Shown here: one piece after another, positions 9,613-18,252 of the stretch
Layout: the number at the start of each line of letters is the position of its first letter
Position numbering within the stretch: the first letter of the stretch is position 1
Source of the DNA: Moheibacter sediminis
GTDB lineage: Bacteria; Bacteroidota; Bacteroidia; Flavobacteriales; Weeksellaceae
NCBI RefSeq assembly: GCF_900176425.1
Contig: NZ_FWXS01000010.1
Span: 80,942-144,941 of the forward strand
Direction of reading: 5' to 3'
Length of the DNA stretch: 64,000 nt
Program-made: the position numbers and the translations under genes
Notes under the pieces: model-generated
What the model was told of the DNA's origin: nothing
The model's database searches: none
The model's input: only the letters and a program-made list of their open reading frames with translations

Positions 9613-9620
9613 CTTACGAT

Positions 9621-10694
9621 ATGAACACCATCGGAAAAAATTACAGACTTACAACATTTGGAGAAAGCCATGGCGAAGCACTTGGAGGAATTATTGACGG
9701 TTGTCCTGCAGGAATTGAACTTGATTTTGAACAAATTCAATATGAGCTTGACCGTAGAAAACCCGGACAGTCCAACATCGTTACACAGCGAAAAGAAAGT
9801 GACACCGTAAAATTTCTTTCTGGAATTTTTGAAGGAAAAACCACAGGAACCTCCATTGGCTTCATCATACCAAACGAAAACCAGAAATCAAAAGACTATG
9901 GTCATATCGAAGATGTATTTCGTCCGTCACATGCCGATTTTACGTACCAGCAAAAATATGGGATCCGCGACCATAGAGGAGGAGGAAGGAGTTCTGCGCG
10001 TGAAACTGCCAATTGGATTGTCGGTGGAGCCATCGCAAAACAAATTCTGAAAGGGATAGAAATTAATGCTTACACTTCCTCTGTCGGAGATTTATTTCTG
10101 GAAAAGCCTTATCAGGCATTGGATTTTTCAAAAGTAGAATCCAACATAGTTCGTTGTCCCGATGAGGAAGTAGCTGAACAAATGATTACCAAGATTCACG
10201 AAGTACGCAAAGCAGGCGATACCATTGGCGGCACGGTAACTTGTGTTTTAAAAAATGTGCAGATTGGTTTGGGTGAGCCGATTTTTGATAAATTGCATGC
10301 GAGATTAGGTCAGGCAATGTTAGGAATCAATGCGGTAAAAGGTTTCGAATACGGAAGCGGTTTTTGCGGTGCAAAAATGAAAGGTTCAGAGCACAACGAT
10401 TTATTCAACGAAGATGGAACTACAAAATCAAATCTTTCCGGAGGAATTCAAGGAGGAATTTCCAATGGGATGGATATTTATTTTCGTCTGGCATTTAAAC
10501 CTGTAGCCACCATTATGCAGGAACAGGAAACAATTAATTCAAAAGGTGAAATCGTAAAAATGCAAGGCAAAGGAAGACATGATCCTTGTGTAGTGCCACG
10601 GGCAGTACCAATTGTAGAAGCATTGGCGGCGATGGTTTTGCTTGATTTTGTTTTGCTTGATAATTCACAGAATGATTCAGGTTTGTCATTCTGA
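9621..10694 (+). CDS. aroC: Chorismate synthase
   Basis: Converts 5-enolpyruvylshikimate-3-phosphate to chorismate with reduced FMN, the last common step of aromatic amino acid synthesis; cytosolic tetramer. The 357-residue length is normal. Signatures seen: [18 protein letters not shown] near the N-terminus, [14 protein letters not shown] near residue 98, and [12 protein letters not shown] near residue 115. It stands alone, facing an OxyR-type gene tail to tail. The last codons and the stop lie inside a repeat-like sequence (TGTCATTCTGA) of a type found between genes, so the C-terminal SGLSF residues are probably not ancestral. Confidence 0.97.
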   Translation: MNTIGKNYRLTTFGESHGEALGGIIDGCPAGIELDFEQIQYELDRRKPGQSNIVTQRKESDTVKFLSGIFEGKTTGTSIGFIIPNENQKSKDYGHIEDVFRPSHADFTYQQKYGIRDHRGGGRSSARETANWIVGGAIAKQILKGIEINAYTSSVGDLFLEKPYQALDFSKVESNIVRCPDEEVAEQMITKIHEVRKAGDTIGGTVTCVLKNVQIGLGEPIFDKLHARLGQAMLGINAVKGFEYGSGFCGAKMKGSEHNDLFNEDGTTKSNLSGGIQGGISNGMDIYFRLAFKPVATIMQEQETINSKGEIVKMQGKGRHDPCVVPRAVPIVEALAAMVLLDFVLLDNSQNDSGLSF

Positions 10695-10708
10695 CGAACG
10701 AAGAATCT
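10684..10708. repeat. Degenerate GTCATTCTGA...CGAAGAATCT repeat overlapping the aroC stop
   Basis: TGTCATTCTGA followed by CGAACGAAGAATCT. A related, longer copy lies after dnaG (44557-44593). It resembles the widespread intergenic GTCATTCTGAGCGAAGCGAAGAATC family, a resemblance recalled rather than searched. Confidence 0.5.
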
Positions 10709-10710
10709 TT

Positions 10711-11658
10711 TTACTTCGGCAGACTAATTAACGGTGAAGTCACATTTTCATTTTTATCCAAAAAGATTTTTCCGCGTAAAACACTTTGAATCGTTTTGCC
10801 TAAATTTTCTACAAAAGAAGTTCTTAAATTAGAATGGTGATAAACCAAACTTACCTGACGTGTCGGCGCAGGGTCAGTAAAATAACGAACATTCTTTTTA
10901 AATTCAGAAGGTAAATCTTCCGCGTGCAAAGAAGGTAGCAAAGTCATTCCATAACCTTCATTTGCTAATTTAACCAAAGTGTCCAAACTTCCACTGTCTA
11001 GACGAACAGGCTGCGCTTTCAATTTTGCAGGTTCGCATAAATTCAACACATTATTTCGGAAACAATGTCCTTCTTTGAGTAACAACAAACTATCCGATTC
11101 CAAGTCAGAAACATCAATCGATTTTTTTGCATGTAATGGATGTGAGGCCGGAACGTAACCTACCAAAGGCTCGTAATACAGCACTTTTTCCACAATGTGT
11201 TCTTCGTGCAAAGGCGTCACGACAATCCCGAAATCCAATGTTCCTTCCTGAAGTGCATTGATGATTTCATCGGTCTGCATTTCTTTGATGATGAGGTTTG
11301 ATTTTGGAAAAGCTTTTTCAAAAGTTCTGTAAAACATCGGAACCAAAGTCGGCAAAACTGTCGGAATGACGCCGATATAAAAATCGCCTTCCACTTGTCC
11401 TTTTTCCTCAAAAACCAAATGTGACATTTTGTTGGCTTCGCGCAAAATGATTTTGGCTTGTTCCACTACTTTTTCTCCGATTTGAGTCAATTTAATTGGC
11501 TGCCCCGATCGGTCAAATATTTCTATGTTTAATTCTTTTTCTAACTTTTGAATCTGCATACTCAAAGTCGGTTGCGTTACGAAAGACTTATCGGCGGCAA
11601 GCGTGAAATTTTTGTATTCAGCGACAGCCAAAACATATTGTAATTGAACAAGTGTCAT
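10711..11658 (-). CDS. oxyR: LysR-family peroxide sensor, OxyR-type
   Basis: A 315-residue LysR-type regulator. N-terminal winged helix-turn-helix (LAVAEYKNFTLAADKSFVTQ, residues about 10-30), then a periplasmic-binding-like effector domain (about 90-300). The effector domain contains LKEGHCFRNNVLNLC with Cys199 and Cys208, the same positions as the disulfide-forming pair of E. coli OxyR. That makes OxyR the best assignment rather than a metabolic LysR protein. It would activate peroxide-defence genes when oxidised. A Dps gene lies 1.2 kb away, a common OxyR target. It starts at ATG 11658. Confidence 0.88.
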   Translation of the reverse strand: MTLVQLQYVLAVAEYKNFTLAADKSFVTQPTLSMQIQKLEKELNIEIFDRSGQPIKLTQIGEKVVEQAKIILREANKMSHLVFEEKGQVEGDFYIGVIPTVLPTLVPMFYRTFEKAFPKSNLIIKEMQTDEIINALQEGTLDFGIVVTPLHEEHIVEKVLYYEPLVGYVPASHPLHAKKSIDVSDLESDSLLLLKEGHCFRNNVLNLCEPAKLKAQPVRLDSGSLDTLVKLANEGYGMTLLPSLHAEDLPSEFKKNVRYFTDPAPTRQVSLVYHHSNLRTSFVENLGKTIQSVLRGKIFLDKNENVTSPLISLPK

Positions 11659-11749
11659 TTATAGAAATTTTTGATAAATGTACAAAAAGTATAAATTTTA
11701 ATTATCATTAATTTGAAATGAATTTATCGAACCTGATAAAAATTATGCT

Positions 11750-12643
11750 TCATTTAGAAAGCGGTTTCGGTTTGTAATTTGTGATAAAAACACCGAAAAT
11801 TATTAAAACCGCTGCAATGATAAATTTGAATGAAATTTCTTCGTCAAGAATCAACCAACCCAGAAAGATTGCAATGATCGTATTTACATAAGATAAAATC
11901 GAAATCTGAGTAGGGGTTATTTTTTTCAAGGCATAATGGAAAGCAAAATAAGCAATGACAGAACCGAAAATCGCCAGATAAATTACCGACAAACCACTTC
12001 TCAAATTCCAGTGTTCAAAATTATAATTTTTAGTAAATGTAAATGCAATAACTAACTGAGCGATTCCTGCGAATGAAAATTGATAAAATAAATTCAAAAA
12101 GATATTTTCATTTTTATAATTCATTTTTTTAGTGAAAATACTTCCGAGTGCCCAACCTGAAATTGCAATGAACAGAAAAATAATTCCCATACGGAAATCG
12201 CGGTTGAGCAAATCATTAATCCCATCCCAAAATATAAAGACAATTCCTGCAAATCCCATCAAAATCCCAGCCAGCGAGCGATAGCTAAATTTTTGCAGCC
12301 CAAAAACGATACTTCCGATAAAAACAAAAATAGGTGTGATAGCGCTAATTAGCGAAGCCAGGCTACTTGAAATATTTTCTTCGGCAACGGTCGTCATTCC
12401 ATTGGCGATGATGAGCATCAGGATTGAAAATATAATCTGGATTCTGAGATTTTTCCAGCCAATCCATTTTAATTCTTTCTTATAAATTAAAACAAAAAAT
12501 AAAATAATTCCCGCCAGAAGTTGTCGAATTCCTGCTACAAACCAAGCCGGTATTGTTTCCACAGAAATCCTGATTCCTAAAAATGTAGTTCCCCAAATGA
12601 TGGCAACAGCCAAAATCGCAAAAATTAGATTGTAATCTTTCAA
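11750..12643 (-). CDS. EamA/DMT-family transporter
   Basis: A 297-residue integral membrane protein with about ten hydrophobic helices arranged as two EamA repeats (roughly residues 5-140 and 150-290). The first helix contains AVAIIWGTTFLGIR and the second repeat ISGWALGSIF, both typical of the family. DMT exporters move small metabolites such as amino acids or purines across the inner membrane; the substrate cannot be told from sequence. It is transcribed toward the OxyR gene with a 91-base gap. Divergent Dps starts 167 bases away on the other strand. Confidence 0.88.
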   Translation of the reverse strand: MKDYNLIFAILAVAIIWGTTFLGIRISVETIPAWFVAGIRQLLAGIILFFVLIYKKELKWIGWKNLRIQIIFSILMLIIANGMTTVAEENISSSLASLISAITPIFVFIGSIVFGLQKFSYRSLAGILMGFAGIVFIFWDGINDLLNRDFRMGIIFLFIAISGWALGSIFTKKMNYKNENIFLNLFYQFSFAGIAQLVIAFTFTKNYNFEHWNLRSGLSVIYLAIFGSVIAYFAFHYALKKITPTQISILSYVNTIIAIFLGWLILDEEISFKFIIAAVLIIFGVFITNYKPKPLSK

Positions 12644-12810
12644 GGCAAGAATTATAATTTGCGAAGGTATTTAATTAAAAGGCGTGAAAATTTATTTCCT
12701 AAAAATATTAATCAAAATGAGATGAAAACAGAGTCAGTTTGGAATGGTTTTAGCAAAATATTATAGAGACTGGAATTTGAAATCTCAATATTTAATTAAA
12801 TTTTAATTTT

Positions 12811-13287
12811 ATGAAACTAACAACGATAGGTTTGGAAAAATCAAACAGTAAAGAAATTTCCGAAGATTTGAATGTATTATTGGCAAATCTTCAGGTGTAT
12901 TATCAAAATTTACGTGGTGTGCATTGGAATATCAAAGGTGAGCAATTTTTTCAGCTTCATCCGAAATTTGAAGAATTGTATTTGGACGCGCAGGAAAAGG
13001 TTGATTTGGTGGCGGAAAGGATTTTAACTTTGGGCGTTACGCCGCTTCATACTTTTGAAGATTACATAGAAAATGCATCGGTAAAAGTTGGTAAAAATGT
13101 TTCAGATGCGGCGAAATCAGTTCAATTGGTTTTGGATTCGATTCAGGAATTACTCAAAATCGAACGAGAAATTTTAGATAAATCTTCAGAATTAAATGAT
13201 GAAGGAACGAATTCTATGATGAGTGATTTCATTTCATTTCAGGAAAAAACCGCATGGATGCTCAAAGCATTTTTAGGCGGAAAATAA
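12811..13287 (+). CDS. dps: Dps-family DNA-binding ferritin
   Basis: A 158-residue Dps/miniferritin: a dodecamer that oxidises Fe(II) with hydrogen peroxide, stores iron and shields DNA. The ferroxidase ligand motifs are visible: RGVHWNIKG (His) and FEELYLDAQEKVDLVAERI (Asp and Glu), and the C-terminal helix contains FQEKTAWMLKAFL. The N-terminus is short and not strongly basic, so DNA binding may be weak. The nearby OxyR-type gene suggests peroxide control, but I could not find a convincing OxyR site upstream. Confidence 0.92.
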   Translation: MKLTTIGLEKSNSKEISEDLNVLLANLQVYYQNLRGVHWNIKGEQFFQLHPKFEELYLDAQEKVDLVAERILTLGVTPLHTFEDYIENASVKVGKNVSDAAKSVQLVLDSIQELLKIEREILDKSSELNDEGTNSMMSDFISFQEKTAWMLKAFLGGK

Positions 13288-13300
13288 TTATATATTCTTG

Positions 13301-13373
13301 TCCCGGCTTTTCGCGTTTTGGTGAAATTTTGATTTAATTGTTTTCATTCAATCCGTTCAGAGCCGGGATTTTT
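13301..13373 (+). terminator. Terminator candidate after dps
   Basis: TCCCGGCT at 13301-13308 pairs with AGCCGGGA at 13361-13368, followed by five T. The 52-base loop is unusually long. The T run touches the stop codon of the convergent gene. Confidence 0.45.
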
Positions 13374-14106
13374 ACGGCAATAAGTCAGGATTGATGTCCA
13401 AAATGTTTTCACGTGTGTATTTTTCGATGAATTCATCCGTGAAATTTTCACTTCCCATTAATTTATTATTTTGAAGTAATTTTTTGATGTCCAGCATTTT
13501 ATATTCTTTCAGCATTTTGAATGAAAGTGGTTTGTAAGAAAAATGCCAAGGTTCGTACGCAAAACCTTTTCTTCCTTTGACATTGGTATAAACCAAATAA
13601 AATCCGAATTTTTCTGAATTTTCATCCAGCCATAATTTGAATTTGTGCATGCGTCCGCCTTCGTTGAAATGCGTCTCGCTTAATGGATTTGAGGGAATTC
13701 CTTTGGTGCTGTCGATGATATCCAAATCTGTACCCCAATGGTGGCGCGAAGTTCCGGGAATCGTACTGTATTCGATAATTTTTTCGATGGTTTTCTGATG
13801 TGAAAGCCCTTGATTCCGATAGCTTTTGTATTTGCGCTCCCAGATTCCGTTTTGGTGCGTATAATTTCTGTAGCTAGAAACCACATGGATATTGAATCCG
13901 CTTTCTTTGGCGGCTTTTTTCATTAAATTAAAATCCAGACGTGCAGTTTCGCGCAATTTGAAATCTTCTCCATACAAGGCAGGATTTCCTTTTCCGATTA
14001 ATTCATCTTGTGAAAATTCCTGAAATAAATTCAAATCCAAAACCGGATTCAGAAATAATAATCCTCCCGCAAAAGAAGATTTTTTGATAAAGTCGCGTCT
14101 TTGCAT
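13372..14106 (-). CDS. M15-family D-alanyl-D-alanine carboxypeptidase (VanY-like)
   Basis: A 244-residue exported peptidase. The N-terminus MQRRDFIKKSSFAGG looks like a twin-arginine signal. Zinc-peptidase motifs of family M15B are present: SSYRNYTHQ, SRHHWGTDLDI (His and Asp ligands) and YEPWHFSY (catalytic Glu-Pro-Trp-His). Such enzymes trim peptidoglycan stem peptides in the periplasm. Its start is 3 bases after the stop of the head-GIN gene, so the two are almost surely one transcript. Physiological role in this organism is not known from sequence. Confidence 0.88.
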   Translation of the reverse strand: MQRRDFIKKSSFAGGLLFLNPVLDLNLFQEFSQDELIGKGNPALYGEDFKLRETARLDFNLMKKAAKESGFNIHVVSSYRNYTHQNGIWERKYKSYRNQGLSHQKTIEKIIEYSTIPGTSRHHWGTDLDIIDSTKGIPSNPLSETHFNEGGRMHKFKLWLDENSEKFGFYLVYTNVKGRKGFAYEPWHFSYKPLSFKMLKEYKMLDIKKLLQNNKLMGSENFTDEFIEKYTRENILDINPDLLP

Positions 14107-14109
14107 TTT

Positions 14110-14772
14110 CTAATGTATGTGAACTTTTCCTCCGGCAATTTTTTCCTGTGTTACCTGAGCACCGCCAAATATATGAATATTTCCCCCGGCACGTGTTTTG
14201 GCATTGACAGATTCTGTGGCATAAACTTTGGCTTCTCCGCCTGCATTTACGGTAACTTCAGTTTTTGCAGTTTCCAATTTTTCTCCATCATAAATCCCGC
14301 CGGAGTTGGAAATTACAGATTGAAAATCTGCAGTTCCATTCACATAAATTTTACCGCCGGTATTGGTTTTAATTTCCAATGAATTAGTTTCGATGGGCAA
14401 ACGGATTTCCGCACCTTCTTTTGCGTTCAATAAAATTGTGGAAGCACTAATAGGATTTTCAGATGAAATGTATGCACCTTCATTGGCATGAATTTCATTT
14501 AATCCTTGATAGTAAAGTATTACTTTTACTTCATCACCTTTGAGCAGATTTTTTGTATTCATTCGGATTTTAAGCTGTTGGTTTTTAGTAATTAATTCTA
14601 CTTCGTTTGCTCGGGAGCCGGAAATTTCAATGTAATCTTTGTCTGATTTGACCAATGTAACCGGAATTTTATCGAAAACTTCCACAAAATTAAATTCGCC
14701 TAAATTTTGTGTTTTTTGAGCGAATGATATAGAAAATAAGGCGATTATTAGGATTGAAAATATGGTTTTCAT
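14110..14772 (-). CDS. Head-GIN (DUF2807) domain secreted protein
   Basis: A 220-residue exported protein starting at ATG 14772, which gives a signal peptide ending ISFAQ; an upstream ATG at 14832 would add 20 residues before the signal and is less likely. The rest is a repetitive beta-helix-like head-GIN domain with recurring NxGG and AGG turns (TNTGGKIYV, NAGGEAKVY, RAGGNIHIFG). DUF2807 proteins are common in Bacteroidota and sometimes called putative auto-transporter adhesins; no function is established here. It is the first gene of a two-gene unit with the M15 peptidase. Confidence 0.82.
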   Translation of the reverse strand: MKTIFSILIIALFSISFAQKTQNLGEFNFVEVFDKIPVTLVKSDKDYIEISGSRANEVELITKNQQLKIRMNTKNLLKGDEVKVILYYQGLNEIHANEGAYISSENPISASTILLNAKEGAEIRLPIETNSLEIKTNTGGKIYVNGTADFQSVISNSGGIYDGEKLETAKTEVTVNAGGEAKVYATESVNAKTRAGGNIHIFGGAQVTQEKIAGGKVHIH

Positions 14773-14888
14773 CTTTGAATTTTTTGCGAATTTAATTTCA
14801 AAGATTAAGCCAAAAAGAATTTTGATTTTCAACCTACGAGTTCTAAATATTTAAATTTAATTTAAAATTAAAAATCGAATTTAAATTA

Positions 14889-17800
14889 TCAATTCCTTAA
14901 ATTGATGTGTCCTGAAATTCTGTCTCCGTTTTCCAAAGTTAAAATGTACCAATAGCTTCCACTAGGAAGAGATTGACCGTTGTATTTTCCGTCCCATTCA
15001 TAATTTGTTTGCAATACTTTATCAACAAACTGTTTTCCATATCTGTCGAATATTTGTAATCTGGAGTTGGGGTAAGCTTCGATACCTCTTATTTGCCATG
15101 TGTCGTTTCTGCCATCTCCGTTTGGGCTGATGAAATTGGGTACACCAATTATGCCTGCTTGTTTGGATGAGGAACCACAACCCTTTATGTCACGTACATA
15201 AACGTAGTAAATTCCTGATTGCAGATTTGTAAAAACCGGACTGCTTTGCCAAAAGATGTTGTTTAGACTGTACTCAAAGGGTCCGTTTCCGGAAACAGAG
15301 ATTGTAAGCGTATTTTCTGTTGTTTTGATTTCTGTGATGGCTGGTGCAGTTGAGAAACTTACTTCAAGGTCTCTGAAAATGGGACAAGGTATAGCATTGA
15401 TTCCTGCGATGAGCTTATACAATCCTTCTTCTGTGAAAACAATATTTGGCCCTGTACTTATGATGTTGCCATACTGGTCAGTCCATTCGTAATAATCAAA
15501 TCCTTCAGGAGCAGTAAATTCGTAGGATGTTCCCTCACAGATTAATATATCTTCCAATTCCTGCATCTCGGGAGTCGGATACACGGTTACTGTTATGGGT
15601 TTTCTCTCTGATGTGCAGCTTCCTGTTTGAGACTCCAACCAAAATGTGGTGGTAACCGTAAGTTCTATTGAATAGGTATTCCCTGTATGGATGGGTGATC
15701 CAGAGAATTCAGATGTGTACCAATTTATTATCTCTCCGGTTGAACTGACTGTAATCGTAACGGGCTGGGCAACACAACTGATAATTTCTTCTTCCGGTAA
15801 ATAGAGTTCTGGAGTTTCAACAACTTCTATCGTCATAGTTATTTCTTGTGTTGAACATAGTTCTTCATCGGGATGAAAAGTATAAGTTGTCGTTACAGTA
15901 TTGTTGGCTACCGGTGTCCAATTTCCAGTAATTCCGTTGATGGATTGATTTGGTAAGGTAAATTCTTGACCATAACAAACGGGTTCTATCTGCTCAAACT
16001 GTGGAATTATTTCATCGATAACAAATGCTTCTACAGGAATTCTTTCGCTATTACAGTTTTCAGTGCTTACAGCTTCTGCATAAAAGGTAACAGAGCTGTT
16101 GAGAGGAGGAGTGATGAAAGGATTTCCTGTGAAAACAGGATTTGTGTCAAATTCGTTTTCGTACCAATTTACTGTAATTCCGTTGGTTGCTACACTCAGT
16201 TCAGAAGAACTTCCAATACAAACCGGATCTGCTGCTAAAGATTCGATTGTCGGTAATTGGTTTACCATTATAATGAGTCTCTGTCTTTCGGATATACATT
16301 CACCTGCCTGAGCTTCTATCCAATAAGTTGTGGTTTGATTTAATTCAGGAGTAGTGTAACTCATACCAACAAAAAAAGGAATTTCATCAAATTCTCCATT
16401 GTACCATTTTACTGTATTTTCTACAGCAGTCTGAACTTCTATGGTGATAGAATTTCCTAAGCAAATCTCTACCATTTCATCAATGGAAAATTCTGGAGTA
16501 TTATTAATTATTAAATCAAAAGTGCGCAAAACAAAACATCCATTTTCGTCTTCTATTCTTACCCAGATTGTAGTGGTTTCATCTGTAGTGTAAGCAGTCT
16601 GTGGATTTTCATTATTTTCAGCTTCTTCTTGGGATAAATGAAATGTAACGATGTCAGAAGCGTTTCCTACATTAATTTCATCTAAATTAAAGGTATAAGA
16701 TTCTCCTTCATCTAAACAAACTTCTAAATCAGACATTTGCTCAACATTCGGCGGACCGGTTATTGTAATTTCAAAAGTGCGGATGTGTTCTTCTCCATCT
16801 ACTATCAAAGTTAGGGTAACTGTATATGTGCCAGGTTCAGAATAATTGTGTTGTGGATACATTTCCGTAGATTCTTGTCCATCTCCAAAGTTCCAATGAA
16901 CGCTCTCGATTTCACCACCTTGATAACAATAGTTAAAATCCAAAGTATTTCCCGAACAATAAAGCTGTTCTTCATCTATCGATAATCCATTGACATTTAT
17001 GGATACCCGAAAATAATTATTTAGAAAAGTAGGCAATCCAAATGAAGGAGTCATTTGGGTTATATAGGGACTTAAATCTATATACTTGCGGTCATAAGAG
17101 GGAACCTCTCCTGTTCCAGGATTATAGGCTACATCCGGATTTTTGATAGCACCAATGTATTTACTACTCGAATCCTGATGTCCTGAATTATAAATTTTCC
17201 CGTCCAAAGCTAATTGTAATGCTCCATAATGTGCATTTAAGGAAACTATATATTTCGAATTTATGATCGAAGGAGCAGTTAAATTATATTGTTCTATATA
17301 TACTTTCAGTGTATTCCCTAAGATTATATTTGTGGCATATAATAGATTTCCATTTGGAGAAAATTCAATACCATAATAATTTCCGGGTGTGGTTGTAGGC
17401 TCGTATAAAATAGTTTCATTCGAAACAATTCCTGTTTCAGTATCAAAGTCATAAACAGATAAATAGCCTGCATTTTCATTGTTGGCTGAAGAAAACATAC
17501 CCATGCCCAATTTTGAACCATCAGGTGATGCCTTTAAATAACCTATAAATTTCTCACTACCTATGGTTGAAGGAGAAATTATCGGGTTTAAATCTATTCC
17601 GTGTTCATCAATTGAAAAAGCATAAAAATTACCTTCGAAATGGGTTACGATCCAATAACCTGTTTTATCAGAATTACTTATTGCCGCCAACTTTTCATAA
17701 CCTTGCTGAATTCCGTTTATAGGAATTTCGATATTCTTTTCTAGGACAGCGCCCATCCCGCCATTGAGGCTCATGTCAATTATATTGTATTGAATTCCTT

Positions 17801-18167
17801 TTTGGCGTCGTTCTCGTGCATCTATCGTAAATAAATAATAGAGATTGCAATCATTTGGTTTGGGTAAAATAACGGCAGATGAAGTACTTGAAGAATGACC
17901 ATTTAAACCCTGACCATTTTGCATGATGTTATGGGTTCGATCATAAACTTTTTGACCATCTGAATAAAACAGTAAATTTCCATATTCATCGGAAATACTT
18001 GTGCATCCTTCCATCGTTTCAACCATACCATTGGTGTCAATTGCCGGATTTCCACTGGTAAAATCCAAACCAACATTGTAACCAAAATACCAATATGCTT
18101 TCTGTAATTGGGCGTTTAAGCTTACGGAAACAACGAAAAGGAAAAATATATTACAGAGATATTTCAT
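14889..18167 (-). CDS. T9SS cargo protein with propeller, PKD and type B (gliding-type) sorting domain
   Basis: A 1092-residue secreted protein with signal peptide (ends VSLNAQ). Residues about 20-380 look like a beta-propeller (repeated LLFYSDGQ, YWIVTHF, IEFSPNGNLLYAT strands). A PKD domain with WNFGDGQEST and a CxxG-like turn lies near 395-480. Several Ig-like repeats of about 85 residues follow, each with ITVSSTGEIINWY-like and TTTFWLESQ-like strands. The C-terminus (about 1010-1092) holds NFISPNGDGRNDTW, IFDRYGK and SGSYWYILT, the type B gliding-motility-associated sorting signature. It is predicted to leave the cell through T9SS. No enzymatic motif was seen. Confidence 0.9.
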   Translation of the reverse strand: MKYLCNIFFLFVVSVSLNAQLQKAYWYFGYNVGLDFTSGNPAIDTNGMVETMEGCTSISDEYGNLLFYSDGQKVYDRTHNIMQNGQGLNGHSSSTSSAVILPKPNDCNLYYLFTIDARERRQKGIQYNIIDMSLNGGMGAVLEKNIEIPINGIQQGYEKLAAISNSDKTGYWIVTHFEGNFYAFSIDEHGIDLNPIISPSTIGSEKFIGYLKASPDGSKLGMGMFSSANNENAGYLSVYDFDTETGIVSNETILYEPTTTPGNYYGIEFSPNGNLLYATNIILGNTLKVYIEQYNLTAPSIINSKYIVSLNAHYGALQLALDGKIYNSGHQDSSSKYIGAIKNPDVAYNPGTGEVPSYDRKYIDLSPYITQMTPSFGLPTFLNNYFRVSINVNGLSIDEEQLYCSGNTLDFNYCYQGGEIESVHWNFGDGQESTEMYPQHNYSEPGTYTVTLTLIVDGEEHIRTFEITITGPPNVEQMSDLEVCLDEGESYTFNLDEINVGNASDIVTFHLSQEEAENNENPQTAYTTDETTTIWVRIEDENGCFVLRTFDLIINNTPEFSIDEMVEICLGNSITIEVQTAVENTVKWYNGEFDEIPFFVGMSYTTPELNQTTTYWIEAQAGECISERQRLIIMVNQLPTIESLAADPVCIGSSSELSVATNGITVNWYENEFDTNPVFTGNPFITPPLNSSVTFYAEAVSTENCNSERIPVEAFVIDEIIPQFEQIEPVCYGQEFTLPNQSINGITGNWTPVANNTVTTTYTFHPDEELCSTQEITMTIEVVETPELYLPEEEIISCVAQPVTITVSSTGEIINWYTSEFSGSPIHTGNTYSIELTVTTTFWLESQTGSCTSERKPITVTVYPTPEMQELEDILICEGTSYEFTAPEGFDYYEWTDQYGNIISTGPNIVFTEEGLYKLIAGINAIPCPIFRDLEVSFSTAPAITEIKTTENTLTISVSGNGPFEYSLNNIFWQSSPVFTNLQSGIYYVYVRDIKGCGSSSKQAGIIGVPNFISPNGDGRNDTWQIRGIEAYPNSRLQIFDRYGKQFVDKVLQTNYEWDGKYNGQSLPSGSYWYILTLENGDRISGHINLRN

Positions 18168-18191
18168 TTAAATTTTTGAAAATGAATTAAA

Positions 18192-18228
18192 CCCGATGAC
18201 TTATTGGTGAGATATGAAAGTCATCGGG
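18192..18228 (-). terminator. Hairpin between the two large T9SS cargo genes
   Basis: CCCGATGACTT at 18192-18202 pairs perfectly with AAGTCATCGGG at 18218-18228. Read on the minus strand it follows the stop at 18253 and is trailed by a short T-rich tract (TTTAATT). Confidence 0.55.
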
Positions 18229-18252
18229 ATTTAATCTGAGTAGAAATGATGA

